Source: Trichococcus paludicola (lineage in GTDB: Bacteria > Bacillota > Bacilli > Lactobacillales > Aerococcaceae). Taken from it: a stretch of DNA of 64,000 bases. The stretch lies in assembly GCF_003052295.1 (NCBI RefSeq), contig NZ_QBLC01000005.1, positions 62,001 through 126,000 of the forward strand, in the 5' to 3' direction. Below the pieces are notes generated by a model. That model made no database searches. It saw only the letters and a list, made by a program, of their open reading frames with translations, and was not told the DNA's origin. The translations under genes and the position numbers were made by a program. Shown here one piece after another: positions 38,862 through 48,156 of the stretch; the stretch's first letter is position 1, and each line of letters opens with the position of its first letter.

Positions 38862-40286
38862 ATGGCAGAAAAGACAGAAAGAACAGTGTTGGTGGAAACA
38901 GCAACAAATGCGCCGAAAGAAAAAGTCAGTAACTTATTCGCCTGGTCGCACGCTACGTCAGTAAGTGGAACCGCTATGTTGATAGCAGCTATTATCGGAA
39001 GTTATTTCTCAGTTTACATGACGGACACAATGATGATTCCGGCAGCGGCAGCATCCATGATCATGTTTGTTGCAACTTTATGGGATGCGATCAATGACCC
39101 GATGATGGGCGTCATCGCCGACCGTACCAAATCAAAATGGGGACGCTATCGCCCGTACTTTGTGGTTGCACCGATCCTGTTGACTATTTTCGGGACGCTG
39201 ATTTGGTTGAATCCCGACTTTTCAACAAATGGAAAAATCATCTACGTGCTGTTGACGTATATCGGCTACGGCATGACGGTCACAATGTACACGATGCCGC
39301 AAATGGCCGTCTTGCCTGCGCATGTAAAGACGGATGATCAAAGAAACAAAGTCATCATGATGGGAGCAGGATCGACCGCGGTCATGTTCACGATCGGCGC
39401 ATCCTTCACCCCACAAATGAAAGCGTTCTTCGAAGGCGCGTTCGGAGTATCAAACGGCTATATTCCCTTGATGATCATTCTCGGATTGATCTCCTGCATC
39501 TCGTTCTGGAGTTTATTCGCAACTGCAAAAGAAAAATACATCGCTCCTTTAAGCGATACGCCGCTCACGCAAGATCTGAAAAAAATACTGCGCCACAAAG
39601 AATTGTCGCCATTCGTGGTTGTTTGGATTATGGCTTCAATGGGATACGGCTTGATGTTTGCCAGTTCCGTATTCTATGTCATGTATTACTTGGGCCGTCC
39701 CGACTTGATTTCCATCTACATGCTGGTCGTTTCCATGGGCGCTTTGGTTTCGATGGTTGTCTTGATGCCGATCTGCATGCGCATCTTTAAGACAGCTCAA
39801 AGAACATTGTTTGTCACGCAAATTGCAGCAATCATTTGCTATGTGACGCTATTCTTCGTCGGCAGCAGAAGCATGATGCTTCTTTATGTAATCACTTTCA
39901 TCGCTACATCCGTGGCATCGATGTCAAATGCATTGGTCAACGTATTGGTGAACGATGCCATCGACTATGTCCAATTCAAAGACGGCATCACAGCGAACGG
40001 CGTCATTTCATCCATCAAAGGTTTCGCACAAAAATGCGGAAATACCGTGACAAACTCAGGTATTTTGGCAGTGCTTGCTTGGGCAGGCTACAGAGCCGGT
40101 GAAATTGGCAACCAACCAGAGAGCACGATGTTTGCCATCAACTTCCTGCGTTTCGGCGCGCCAGCCTTGATCAGCGGCATCCTGTTGATCGCCTTGAAGT
40201 TCAATCCGGTAGAAAAACACCGCGCAGATATCCTGGAAATGAAAGAGCTTATCCGCGACCACAGCGAAGACAATCATGATGCATAA
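38862..40286 (+). CDS. GPH-family sugar:cation symporter
   Basis: A 474-residue transporter of the glycoside-pentoside-hexuronide family (XynP, YicJ, UidB relatives), with about 12 membrane segments. Family motifs are DAINDPMMGVIADRTKSKWGRYRP after the second helix (shown here as a 24-residue region, residues 74-97) and NDAIDYVQFKDG near the C-terminus. AAAGGAG precedes the ATG. It stands alone between the glycosidase operon and the AraC regulator and has the shared 14-bp box, so it is the probable importer of the oligosaccharides split by GH2, GH43, GH3 and GH78. There is no EIIA-like tail. Confidence 0.92.
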   Translation: MAEKTERTVLVETATNAPKEKVSNLFAWSHATSVSGTAMLIAAIIGSYFSVYMTDTMMIPAAAASMIMFVATLWDAINDPMMGVIADRTKSKWGRYRPYFVVAPILLTIFGTLIWLNPDFSTNGKIIYVLLTYIGYGMTVTMYTMPQMAVLPAHVKTDDQRNKVIMMGAGSTAVMFTIGASFTPQMKAFFEGAFGVSNGYIPLMIILGLISCISFWSLFATAKEKYIAPLSDTPLTQDLKKILRHKELSPFVVVWIMASMGYGLMFASSVFYVMYYLGRPDLISIYMLVVSMGALVSMVVLMPICMRIFKTAQRTLFVTQIAAIICYVTLFFVGSRSMMLLYVITFIATSVASMSNALVNVLVNDAIDYVQFKDGITANGVISSIKGFAQKCGNTVTNSGILAVLAWAGYRAGEIGNQPESTMFAINFLRFGAPALISGILLIALKFNPVEKHRADILEMKELIRDHSEDNHDA

Positions 40287-40308
40287 TCAACAGTAATTGT
40301 TAGAAAAA

Positions 40309-40338
40309 GGGTGCTGTCTCCAAAAGGGGCAGCACCTA
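40309..40338 (+). terminator. Weak hairpin after the GPH symporter
   Basis: GGTGCTG and CAGCACC pair around a 13-base loop, but there is no T run; termination strength is doubtful. Confidence 0.4.
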
Positions 40339-40360
40339 TGTTGGTTTATTGATGGGTGGG

Positions 40361-40922
40361 CTTCGCCGGAGCTGCCGCGAGCGCAAAACTCTCAACTCCG
40401 ACGAGCCATCGTTCGCCGGAGGACAGCATCCGATTCCACACCCAGCTCCGGCCAACATTCGCTCACAGGAGGAGGGCAGATTACCGGCACCGCACCTCCG
40501 TTGAGAAAGGCGCTCACCGGAGGAAAGCACCAGCTCCGATAAGGGTTGTCTTCGCAGGAGCTGCCGCGAGCGCAAAACTCTCAACTCCGACGACCCATCG
40601 TTCGTCGGAGGACAGCATCCGATTCCACGCCCAGCTCCGGCCAACATTCGCTCACAGGAGGAGGGCAGATTACCGGCACCGCACCTCCGTTGAGAAAGGC
40701 GCTCACCGGAGGAAAGCACCAGCTCCGATAAGGGTTGTCTTCGCAGGAGCTGCCGCGAGCGCAAAACTCTCAACTCCGACGACCCATCGTTCGTCGGAGG
40801 ACAGCATCCGATTCCACGCCCAGCTCCGGCCAACATTCGCTCACAGGAGGAGGGCAGATTACCGGCACCGCACCTCCGTCGAGAAGGGCGCTCACCGGAG
40901 GAAAGCGCCAGCTCCGGTAGCT
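40361..40922. repeat. 189-bp tandem repeat array, about three copies
   Basis: The unit starting GCTGCCGCGAGCGC recurs at 40371, 40560 and 40749, exactly 189 bp apart, with few differences between copies. Each unit holds four CTCCG...CGGAG-type inverted repeats about 47 bp apart, including CTCCGACGA...TCGTCGGAG and CCTCCG...CGGAGG, so the array could fold into a chain of hairpins. Open frames run through it on both strands because 189 is a multiple of three, but they lack ribosome sites. Related elements are at 28622, 31975 and 49195. Confidence 0.9.
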
Positions 40923-40927
40923 CCGCG

Positions 40928-40963
40928 CAAAAAAATAGGCCGTCCTGGAATCAGGACGGCCCA
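40928..40963 (-). terminator. Terminator of the AraC-family gene
   Basis: On the minus strand GGCCGTCCTG and CAGGACGGCC form a perfect stem followed by TATTTTTTT. Confidence 0.85.
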
Positions 40964-40973
40964 TCTTAAAAGT

Positions 40974-42089
40974 TTATATGAACGGATTGAAAGTATCCTC
41001 GGAGTGCGCGTGCTGCTTGCGGTATTGAACCGGGGAGACGTGATAGGTGGTACGGAACACGCGCGAAAAATGATCGGTTGACTTATAGCCAACCTGCGTG
41101 GCGATTTCGCTGATTTTCAGGTTGGAGTTCTCCAGATATTCGATCGCATGCGCCAAGCGCAAGCGCCGGACCAAATCGGTAAAATTGTAGCCAGTATTTT
41201 CCCGGATCATCGTCGACAGATACGGCTCGCTGTAATGAAATTCCTCGGCCAAACGGGACAGCGACAGCTCCTGGTAATGGTGCTGGATGTACTGCAGGAT
41301 GACGGAGAAATCGGTGCCGATGTGATAGTTATGGAATTGCATGCTCTCGCTGTAATTGCGCAGCAAGTTGGAGAACATCAAGTTGATCCAATTGATGCAG
41401 CAACTGTTGCTGTAGTTGTCGTAGCGATGGCATTCGACCATGGCGTTGCGGATAATCGGTTTCAGCTGGTCGTTCTGATCGGTTTTGAACAAAAGAAAAT
41501 TGGGACTCGTATCATCCTGGAGGATTTTGCGGAAAAAGTAAGAAAGCAGATCTTTTCCGGACAGCAACGAGAAGAAAATCGTGTCGAACGAGCTTTTCCG
41601 GAGCATGATCGTGTACACAATTGATTGATCCTCAATCAAGATATCATGCCTTGAGGAAGGTGCGATGATGCACAGTTCGCCTTCCTCAAGGGTAGATGTT
41701 TCATCCTCAAAAGTGAACCGACAGCTGCCCTGCACGACATAATTGATTTCAAAAAAGTTATGCGTATGCGGATTCGGCCGGGTGAACTGGGGATGGCGGA
41801 TGATGAAAACATCTCGTTTGGGAGGAATGATATCCGCCTCGACGACGGAGGACGATGACGGAACCTGCGGCGTCAGGGAAAGGACGAAGGAATCGATGAT
41901 TTCCTCAAACTCGTCGTCCGACATGTTCTCGAAAATGCCGGTTACATGGGGCATTTCAAGCGTCTGTTTCAACAAACCTTTTCGGTAAAGATAGTCCGTC
42001 ATCTCGGTAAATTGCATACGTTTGCCGGCTTGACGGTAATAAGCGGTCATTTGTTTTTGGAATTCACCGTACGTGATATAGTAGGGCAT
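40974..42089 (-). CDS. AraC-family regulator of the glycan genes
   Basis: A 371-residue regulator with an unusual N-terminal helical stretch of about 85 residues, a cupin domain (PNPHTHNFFEINYVVQG; LEEGELCIIAPSSRHDI), and a C-terminal double helix-turn-helix (LSLSRLAEEFHYSEPYLSTMIRENTGYN given here as residues 273-300; KISEIATQVGYKSTDHFSRVFR). It lies between the GPH symporter and the divergent GH78 gene. The exact 14-bp box before three nearby transcription units is its most likely binding site. The ligand is probably a sugar released from the imported glycan. Confidence 0.88.
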   Translation of the reverse strand: MPYYITYGEFQKQMTAYYRQAGKRMQFTEMTDYLYRKGLLKQTLEMPHVTGIFENMSDDEFEEIIDSFVLSLTPQVPSSSSVVEADIIPPKRDVFIIRHPQFTRPNPHTHNFFEINYVVQGSCRFTFEDETSTLEEGELCIIAPSSRHDILIEDQSIVYTIMLRKSSFDTIFFSLLSGKDLLSYFFRKILQDDTSPNFLLFKTDQNDQLKPIIRNAMVECHRYDNYSNSCCINWINLMFSNLLRNYSESMQFHNYHIGTDFSVILQYIQHHYQELSLSRLAEEFHYSEPYLSTMIRENTGYNFTDLVRRLRLAHAIEYLENSNLKISEIATQVGYKSTDHFSRVFRTTYHVSPVQYRKQHAHSEDTFNPFI

Positions 42090-42235
42090 AATTATGTGAT
42101 CCTCCCTGTCAGAACTAGATTAGCGGTTGTTGGAAAAGTATAGCAGACATATTTTCGATATTCAAGGAAGCCTGGATTACAGCAATCATACGCAACAAAG
42201 CAAGAACGAGCAAAAATGAAAACGGAGGCAAAATC

Positions 42236-45112
42236 ATGAACATACAGAAATTACGCACCAACCATTTGGAAAATCCACTCGGCTACTTATTGGATACGCT
42301 GAGCTTGTCCTGGATCGTTACCGGGAAAAATGAGCCGGGAATGGAAACGAAAGTAGTGATGGCGGCTGATGCTGCCTTCGCAGAAATCCTGTTCGAAAGC
42401 GAGTGGTTAGAAGCAATCAACGCATTGGACTTCCAGCCGAAAATCAGCTTGATTCCCCAAACGCGCTACTACTGGAAAGTTCTTGCTCAATCAGCAGCCG
42501 GTGAGTTGCTTGCCGAAAGCGAGCAGGCTTGGTTCGAGACAGCGAAGCAGCAAGGCTCCTGGACGGCACAATGGATTACACCCGGCGAGGATCAAGAGGC
42601 ACAGCCGATCGTGAAGAAACAATTTGTGCTGGAGAAGGAAGTCGTGGCTGCGCGTTTGTACATATGCGGCTTGGGCTTGTACGAATTTGAAGTGAACGGT
42701 CAGCGGACGCATGATGAGTACCTCTTGCCGGGATATCATGCCTATGACTTTTGGCAACAATACCAGACGTTCGATGTGACGGACAGTCTCAAAAGCGGCG
42801 GCAATGCGCTGGGAATCATGCTCGGGGATGGCTGGTACAAAGGCCGATTCGGCTTTGACGGCGGCTACACCAACCTGTACGGGGAGCAGCTGAAACTGAT
42901 CGCAGAATTGAATCTTTCATATGCGGACGGAACAACCGAAACCATCGTCAGCGATGATTCCTGGCTGACACAACCGAGCCCGGTCCTGAAAAGCAGCATC
43001 TACGACGGCGAAGTGTACGATGCGCGCAAAGAGGTTGCCGATTGGTCCGTTTATACGGAAGACCTCGCGGGGTGGCAGCGGGTCGCGGTGTTGCTGGATG
43101 CAACGGATCAGCTCTCCGCTCGCTTGAGCCCGGCCCTGAAATACGTCGAAAGCTTGATTCCGGAAGTGATCCAGTCACCCGCAGGCGAAACGATTCTGGA
43201 TTTCAAACAGAACATGGTCGGTTGGATCGCCTTCAAAACGCAGGCGCCGGCCGGAACGGAAATCGGCTATGAAGTGGGGGAAGAGCTGCAGGGCGGCAAT
43301 TTCTACAACGACAATCTGCGAACCGCGGAGGCCAAGTTCACCTACATCAGCGACGGAAGCGAAAGAACCGTCCGTCCGCACTTCACGTTCTATGGCTTCC
43401 GCTACGCAAAATTGAACGGTTTCGATCGGGAAATCAATCCGGCCGATTTCATCGGCTACGTGATCCACAGCGCCTTGGAAGTGACCGGGAAAATCGAGAC
43501 GGCCAATCCCCAAGTGAATCAATTGATCAAAAATGCGCTTTGGGGGCAAAAAGGGAATTTCCTGGATGTGCCCACGGATTGTCCGCAACGCGATGAACGG
43601 ATGGGCTGGACAGGCGATGCGCAGATTTTTGCCCGCACCGCCAGCTATAACATGTACACACCGGCGTTTTACCGGAAGTTTATGCACGACCTGCGCCTGG
43701 AGCAGGAACAATTGGACGGATCCATTCCTTTCGTCGTCCCGATGCTGAAACCGAAAAGTTCGGAAGGCGGCTTTATGGGAGCCGGAGCCGCGGCTTGGAG
43801 CGATGCGGCGACCGTGATTCCGTGGGTGCTGTATGAACAGCACGGCGACCTCTCGCTTTTGAACGAGCAATACGCCACGATGGTCGATTGGGTGGAATAT
43901 GTCTACCGCGAAGATGAGCGCAGCGGTTCGAACAGACTTTGGACGACGGGTTTCCAGTTCGGCGATTGGCTGGCATTGGACGGGAAAAACCCGAAAGCAC
44001 CGATCGGCGGGACCGATCCGAAACTGGTCGCTTCTGTCTACTATTATTACTCGGCAACCCTTACGGCCAAGGCTGCCGCAGCGCTAGGCAAGCAGGCGGA
44101 TGCCGAAAAGTACACGGCGTTGGCGGAAAGCATCAAGGCCGCCCTTCAGGCTGAATTTTTGACTGCGAAAGGCCGCTTGGCAGTGAACACGCAGACCGCG
44201 TATGTCCTGTTCCTCTACTTCGATCTGGTCCCGCAAGCAAGCCTGAGCCGGGTCATTGCCGATTTTGAAGCGAAGCTGTTGGAGGATGATGTGCATCTGA
44301 AAACCGGATTTGTCGGCACGCCTTATCTGTGCGAAGCGCTGACGAAGAGCGGCTTGACGGAGCTGGCCTACAGCATCTTGCTGAACGAGGATTATCCCAG
44401 CTGGCTGTACGCGGTCAATCTCGGCGCAACCACGATCTGGGAACGATGGAATTCCGTCTTGCCGGATGGGAAAATCAGCGGCACCGACATGAATTCATTG
44501 AACCATTACGCGTACGGATCGATCGTCGAATGGCTTTACCGTTCGGTGCTGGGCATTCAAGCCGATCCGCTGCATGCCGGCTACCGTCATTTTTATCTGA
44601 AACCTGTCCCAAGCGCACAACTGGGTGCCGCAAGCGGGGAATACGAGTCCTCATCAGGCAAAATCAAGAGTGCGTGGCGCATCCTGGAAGACGGACAACT
44701 GCATTTCGCTTTCGAGGTGCCGACCCAAAGCATGGCCACGATCGAGCTTCCGCACTGCCAAGCGACTGAAATCGCCGATCAATTGCAAAGCTTTGGCATT
44801 ACCCAAACGGAAATCATCCAAAAGGGCGAGGGCATAGCCTTTACGGTTGCCGGCGGGGCATATGCTTTTACCTACAAGCCGCTGAAATCTTACAAGGTCA
44901 ACTATTCCATTGCGATGACGTACAAAGAGCTCTTGGCAATCAAAGCGACCCGTACGGTGATTTTTGAACATCTGCCGATGCTGAAGGGGAATGATCTGGC
45001 ACTGAACCAGTTGGACAGCCCGTTCGAAACGTTTTCCTCGGTTCCGATCGTGCAGCATTTTGTGAATGACCGCGTACTTGGGGAAATCAACGAAGCGTTG
45101 GCAAAACTGTAA
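42236..45112 (+). CDS. Alpha-L-rhamnosidase, GH78
   Basis: A 958-residue GH78 enzyme without a signal peptide. It has an N-terminal fibronectin-like domain, the rhamnosidase N domain (ARLYICGLGLYEFEVNG, GDGWYKGRFGF), and the (alpha/alpha)6 catalytic domain with DVPTDCPQRDERMGWTGDAQ (first acidic residues near 446-463) and the TIWERWNSVLPDG motif, then the C-terminal beta domain. About 75 residues beyond the usual end (from near 885) are unlike the rest of the family as I know it. GGAGG precedes the ATG. It removes rhamnose from imported pectin- or glycoside-derived oligosaccharides. Confidence 0.92.
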   Translation: MNIQKLRTNHLENPLGYLLDTLSLSWIVTGKNEPGMETKVVMAADAAFAEILFESEWLEAINALDFQPKISLIPQTRYYWKVLAQSAAGELLAESEQAWFETAKQQGSWTAQWITPGEDQEAQPIVKKQFVLEKEVVAARLYICGLGLYEFEVNGQRTHDEYLLPGYHAYDFWQQYQTFDVTDSLKSGGNALGIMLGDGWYKGRFGFDGGYTNLYGEQLKLIAELNLSYADGTTETIVSDDSWLTQPSPVLKSSIYDGEVYDARKEVADWSVYTEDLAGWQRVAVLLDATDQLSARLSPALKYVESLIPEVIQSPAGETILDFKQNMVGWIAFKTQAPAGTEIGYEVGEELQGGNFYNDNLRTAEAKFTYISDGSERTVRPHFTFYGFRYAKLNGFDREINPADFIGYVIHSALEVTGKIETANPQVNQLIKNALWGQKGNFLDVPTDCPQRDERMGWTGDAQIFARTASYNMYTPAFYRKFMHDLRLEQEQLDGSIPFVVPMLKPKSSEGGFMGAGAAAWSDAATVIPWVLYEQHGDLSLLNEQYATMVDWVEYVYREDERSGSNRLWTTGFQFGDWLALDGKNPKAPIGGTDPKLVASVYYYYSATLTAKAAAALGKQADAEKYTALAESIKAALQAEFLTAKGRLAVNTQTAYVLFLYFDLVPQASLSRVIADFEAKLLEDDVHLKTGFVGTPYLCEALTKSGLTELAYSILLNEDYPSWLYAVNLGATTIWERWNSVLPDGKISGTDMNSLNHYAYGSIVEWLYRSVLGIQADPLHAGYRHFYLKPVPSAQLGAASGEYESSSGKIKSAWRILEDGQLHFAFEVPTQSMATIELPHCQATEIADQLQSFGITQTEIIQKGEGIAFTVAGGAYAFTYKPLKSYKVNYSIAMTYKELLAIKATRTVIFEHLPMLKGNDLALNQLDSPFETFSSVPIVQHFVNDRVLGEINEALAKL

Positions 45113-45134
45113 GGCGTTGTGTTGAACAAACACC

Positions 45135-45148
45135 TTAAAAAATGTCGG
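45135..45148 (+). promoter_or_regulatory. Conserved box TTAAAAAATGTCGG, site 3
   Basis: Third exact copy, 54 bases before TATAAT at 45203-45208 and about 97 bases before the GH3 start. Sites 1 and 3 also share the two preceding Cs. Confidence 0.6.
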
Positions 45149-45245
45149 GAATGTGAAAAGAACGGACCCTATGCACGTGCGTTAATGCGGCGGGAACTGC
45201 TGTATAATAGGCGTTAAGAAGGAATAACAGTAAAGGTGTGATTTG

Positions 45246-46955
45246 ATGGTACGTTTAACAGAAAAGCCGTTTTTTTTATCGGATGACCAAATTACTTGGG
45301 TAGAAAATACAGTTAGCGAGATGACAATGGAAGAAAAAATCGGACAAATTTTCTGCCCAATCGCCGGGAATCCGGACGATCAAGCACTGACGGAATTTGT
45401 GCAGAAATACCAACCGGGCGGGATGATGTTCCGCCCGATGCCGGCAAAAGCGATCAGACAGGCGCACGGTGTTCTGCAAAACGAAAGCAAGATCCCGCTG
45501 TTGTTGGCGGCCAATCTTGAAGCCGGCGGAAACGGGATCTGCTCGGATGGAACCTATTATGCCCGTCCGATGGGTATCGCGGCGACAGCCGACGAGAAGG
45601 AAGCCTATCAGTTGGGCTTTGTTTCCGGGCGTGAAGCGCAAGCTGTCGGCTGCAACTGGGCGTTTTCCCCGATTGTGGACATCGACATGAACTTCAAAAA
45701 TCCGATCACGAACGTCCGGACGTTCGGCTCGGACGTCGATCTGGTGATCGATTTTTCCCTGCAGCAAATGAAAGGCCTGCACGAGAACGGCATCGCGACG
45801 GCAGTCAAGCACTTCCCCGGTGACGGCGTGGACGAGCGCGATCAGCATCTGGTGAGTACTGTGAACAGCCTGTCCGTTCCGGAATGGGATGAAAGCTACG
45901 GCAAAGTGTACAAAGCCATGATCGAAGAGGGCGCATTGTCCGTCATGATCGGACATATCCTGCACCCTGCCTACAGCAAAGCGCTCAATCCCGCTTTGGA
46001 GGACAGAGATATTTTACCGGCTTCCTTGTCGGCGGAATTGGTGAACGGTTTGCTGCGCGAGCGCTTAGGCTTCAACGGAGTGGCGGTGACGGATGCGACG
46101 CCGATGATCGGCTACAATGCGGCGATGTCCCGAAAGAAGGCGATTCCGACAACGATCAACGCCGGCTGCGATATGATCCTGTTCAACAAAAACATCGACG
46201 AAGATTACCAAGCGATGCGCGATGCGGTAAGCTGCGGCGACGTATCGATGGAGCGGCTGGATGAAGCGGTCACGCGCATTCTGGCGATGAAAGCAAGCAT
46301 GGGCTTGGTGGATAAACAGAAAGCCAACAGGCTCATCCCAGCGCCGGAAGCACTGGGTACAGTGGGCTGTCCGGAGCATCTGAAATTGGCAAGAAAGAGC
46401 GCTGACAAAGCCATCACCTTGGTGAAAGACACGCAAAATTTGTTGCCGATCTCACCGGAGAAGACGCCACGCGTACGGGTCTATATGTTGGAAGACCGAT
46501 TGGGCGGCGGCTTTAAGGACGGCGGGGCTTCCGAAGGTTCCTTCATCGGAAAACTGAGTGAAGCCGGATTCTCGGTAGAAACATTCAATTATGACCAACT
46601 GAACTTCCATGAAATCTTTGAGGAGGGCGTGGACGATCTGAAGGCGAAAGTGGATCTGGTCATCTATGTCGCGAATTACGATACCGCGAGCAACCAGACG
46701 ACGCGCCGGATCGATTGGATCCGCTTGATGGCGGCCGATGCGCCTTGGTTTGTCCAGGATGTCCCGACGCTTTTCGTGTCCTTGGCGAACCCGTATCATC
46801 TGTTCGATGCCCCGATGATCAAGACCTACATCAATTGCTACAGCGCGAACGATACAGTCAACGAAATCCTCGTGGAAAAATTGATTGGCAAGTCCAAATT
46901 CCAAGGCAAGAGCCCGGTCGATCCGTTCTGCGGGGTCTGGGGCACGAACTTATAA
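45246..46955 (+). CDS. GH3 glycosidase, NagZ-like
   Basis: A 569-residue GH3 enzyme with a barrel domain and a shortened alpha/beta domain. The sequence KHFPGDG, four residues, then D-Q-H (Asp199 and His201) matches the His/Asp acid-base dyad of NagZ-type beta-N-acetylglucosaminidases, unlike the BglX-type enzyme at 36444. The nucleophile is Asp283 (VAVTDATPMIGY). No signal peptide. The ATG at 45246 follows AAAGGTG; a TTG directly before it is less likely. It carries the AraC box, so it belongs to the glycan regulon although its substrate may be an amino sugar or another beta-glycoside. Confidence 0.85.
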   Translation: MVRLTEKPFFLSDDQITWVENTVSEMTMEEKIGQIFCPIAGNPDDQALTEFVQKYQPGGMMFRPMPAKAIRQAHGVLQNESKIPLLLAANLEAGGNGICSDGTYYARPMGIAATADEKEAYQLGFVSGREAQAVGCNWAFSPIVDIDMNFKNPITNVRTFGSDVDLVIDFSLQQMKGLHENGIATAVKHFPGDGVDERDQHLVSTVNSLSVPEWDESYGKVYKAMIEEGALSVMIGHILHPAYSKALNPALEDRDILPASLSAELVNGLLRERLGFNGVAVTDATPMIGYNAAMSRKKAIPTTINAGCDMILFNKNIDEDYQAMRDAVSCGDVSMERLDEAVTRILAMKASMGLVDKQKANRLIPAPEALGTVGCPEHLKLARKSADKAITLVKDTQNLLPISPEKTPRVRVYMLEDRLGGGFKDGGASEGSFIGKLSEAGFSVETFNYDQLNFHEIFEEGVDDLKAKVDLVIYVANYDTASNQTTRRIDWIRLMAADAPWFVQDVPTLFVSLANPYHLFDAPMIKTYINCYSANDTVNEILVEKLIGKSKFQGKSPVDPFCGVWGTNL

Positions 46956-46995
46956 GGGAGTCCAGAGAAAAATATAAGGTTAAGTGCTAAGGTCG

Positions 46996-47145
46996 GCCCC
47001 GAAAAGATGAATAACAGTGAAATATCCATGGTTTCAGAGCACCGGGGCCCGAAAAAGATGAATAATAAAAAGTTATTCATCTTTCTGGGCCAACACGGAC
47101 TGAAAAAGATGAATAATAAAAAGTTATTCATCTTTTCGGCCCCCA
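46996..47145. repeat. 51-bp triple-repeat element, copy 2
   Basis: Three units with ATG triplets at 47007, 47058 and 47109, exactly 51 bp apart. Units two and three each contain AAAGATGAATAA...TTATTCATCTTT, a 12-bp stem with a 7-base loop. The outer ends also pair (GAAAAGATGAATAAC with GTTATTCATCTTTTC). The frame is open and would give a 17-residue repeat beginning MNNKKLFIF, but there is no ribosome site. It sits just before the esterase gene; copy 3 sits just after it in the same orientation. Confidence 0.85.
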
Positions 47146-47201
47146 CGCCGACAACCGATTCAACGCGGGGTATGCATCAGAACGTATTAAGGAGGAAAAA
47201 A

Positions 47202-48134
47202 ATGATTGTTGAAACGATAAAATTATATCCGGAGCGGGAAGACGTCACGTTGACGACCTATGTCCTTCAGGATTCACCGGAATTGTTGGACGGCGCAACC
47301 CGCCCGGCCGTGCTGATCTGTCCGGGCGGCGCCTATCTTTCCTGTTCCGATCGGGAAGCCGAGCCCGTGGCGATGCGGTTTGCGGCGATGGGCTATCATG
47401 CCTTTGTGCTGCGCTATTCCGTTTATCTGGATAAGCACGAACCTTTTGAATCCATTTTTGGCGGAGTCGAAAGGCGCGAGCATACGGTCTTTCCGGCCGC
47501 GATACGGGACATCGGCAAAGCCATGCTGACGATCCACGAAAACAGCGAAACGTGGCTGGTTGATACAGATCGGATCGCACTGTGCGGATTTTCGGCAGGC
47601 GCGCACAATGCCGCGACGTATTCGGTCTATTGGGATAAACCGATCCTGACCGATCATTACCAGGTGTCGGAAGAAACACTTCGCCCAGCCGCTACTATTT
47701 TAGGCTATACGTTAAGCGACTACCTGTTCATGAAGGAGACAGAAAAGGATGAAATGGCCACCTTGCTGTTCGATGCATCCGCTATGTCGCTGCTGGGGGA
47801 AGCATCCCCTAGCGACAAAACGTTGAAAGAAGTGAGCCCGGCGTTGTTGGTCACAGAAAAAACACCGCCAATGTTCTTGTGGGCCACAGCATCAGACGCA
47901 CTTGTGCCGGTTGGGCATACGCTGCGGATGGGTATGGCCTTGTCGGAGCACAAAATTCCTTTTGAACTCCATGTATTCGAGGATGGTCCGCACGGATTGA
48001 GCCTTGCCACGCAAGCCACTGCTAACGCAAAAACATTGGTCGATCAGAATGCAGCCAAGTGGATCGATTTAGCGGACGCCTGGCTGTTGAAACGCTTCAG
48101 TTTCGATTTACAGGATCAAACCAGATGGGATTAG
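47202..48134 (+). CDS. Alpha/beta-hydrolase, acetyl esterase type
   Basis: A 310-residue serine hydrolase: oxyanion-hole motif CPGGAYLSCSDREAEP, nucleophile Ser131 in CGFSAGAHNAA, an acidic residue in TASDALVPVGHT, and the catalytic His in FEDGPHGLSLAT. This is the layout of BD-FAE/acetyl-xylan-esterase-like proteins. AAGGAGG before 47202 fixes the start; the frame continues upstream into the repeat element, which I take as chance. No signal peptide. It probably deacetylates imported hemicellulose oligosaccharides, by context. Confidence 0.85.
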   Translation: MIVETIKLYPEREDVTLTTYVLQDSPELLDGATRPAVLICPGGAYLSCSDREAEPVAMRFAAMGYHAFVLRYSVYLDKHEPFESIFGGVERREHTVFPAAIRDIGKAMLTIHENSETWLVDTDRIALCGFSAGAHNAATYSVYWDKPILTDHYQVSEETLRPAATILGYTLSDYLFMKETEKDEMATLLFDASAMSLLGEASPSDKTLKEVSPALLVTEKTPPMFLWATASDALVPVGHTLRMGMALSEHKIPFELHVFEDGPHGLSLATQATANAKTLVDQNAAKWIDLADAWLLKRFSFDLQDQTRWD

Positions 48135-48156
48135 TAACCGGGGATGAAGGTTGCGA

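Noticed and set aside
40361-40922. CRISPR array
   Set aside because: Units are 189 bp and nearly identical throughout, with no short repeat/unique spacer pattern and no cas genes in the window.
40356-41081. Open frame of 241 codons through the 189-bp array (and matching frames on the other strand)
   Set aside because: It is open only because the repeat length is a multiple of three. There is no ribosome site, the composition is odd, and frames are open on both strands.
47007-47201. N-terminal extension of the esterase through the 51-bp repeats
   Set aside because: AAGGAGG stands directly before the ATG at 47202 and the hydrolase fold starts there. The element occurs elsewhere without an esterase.
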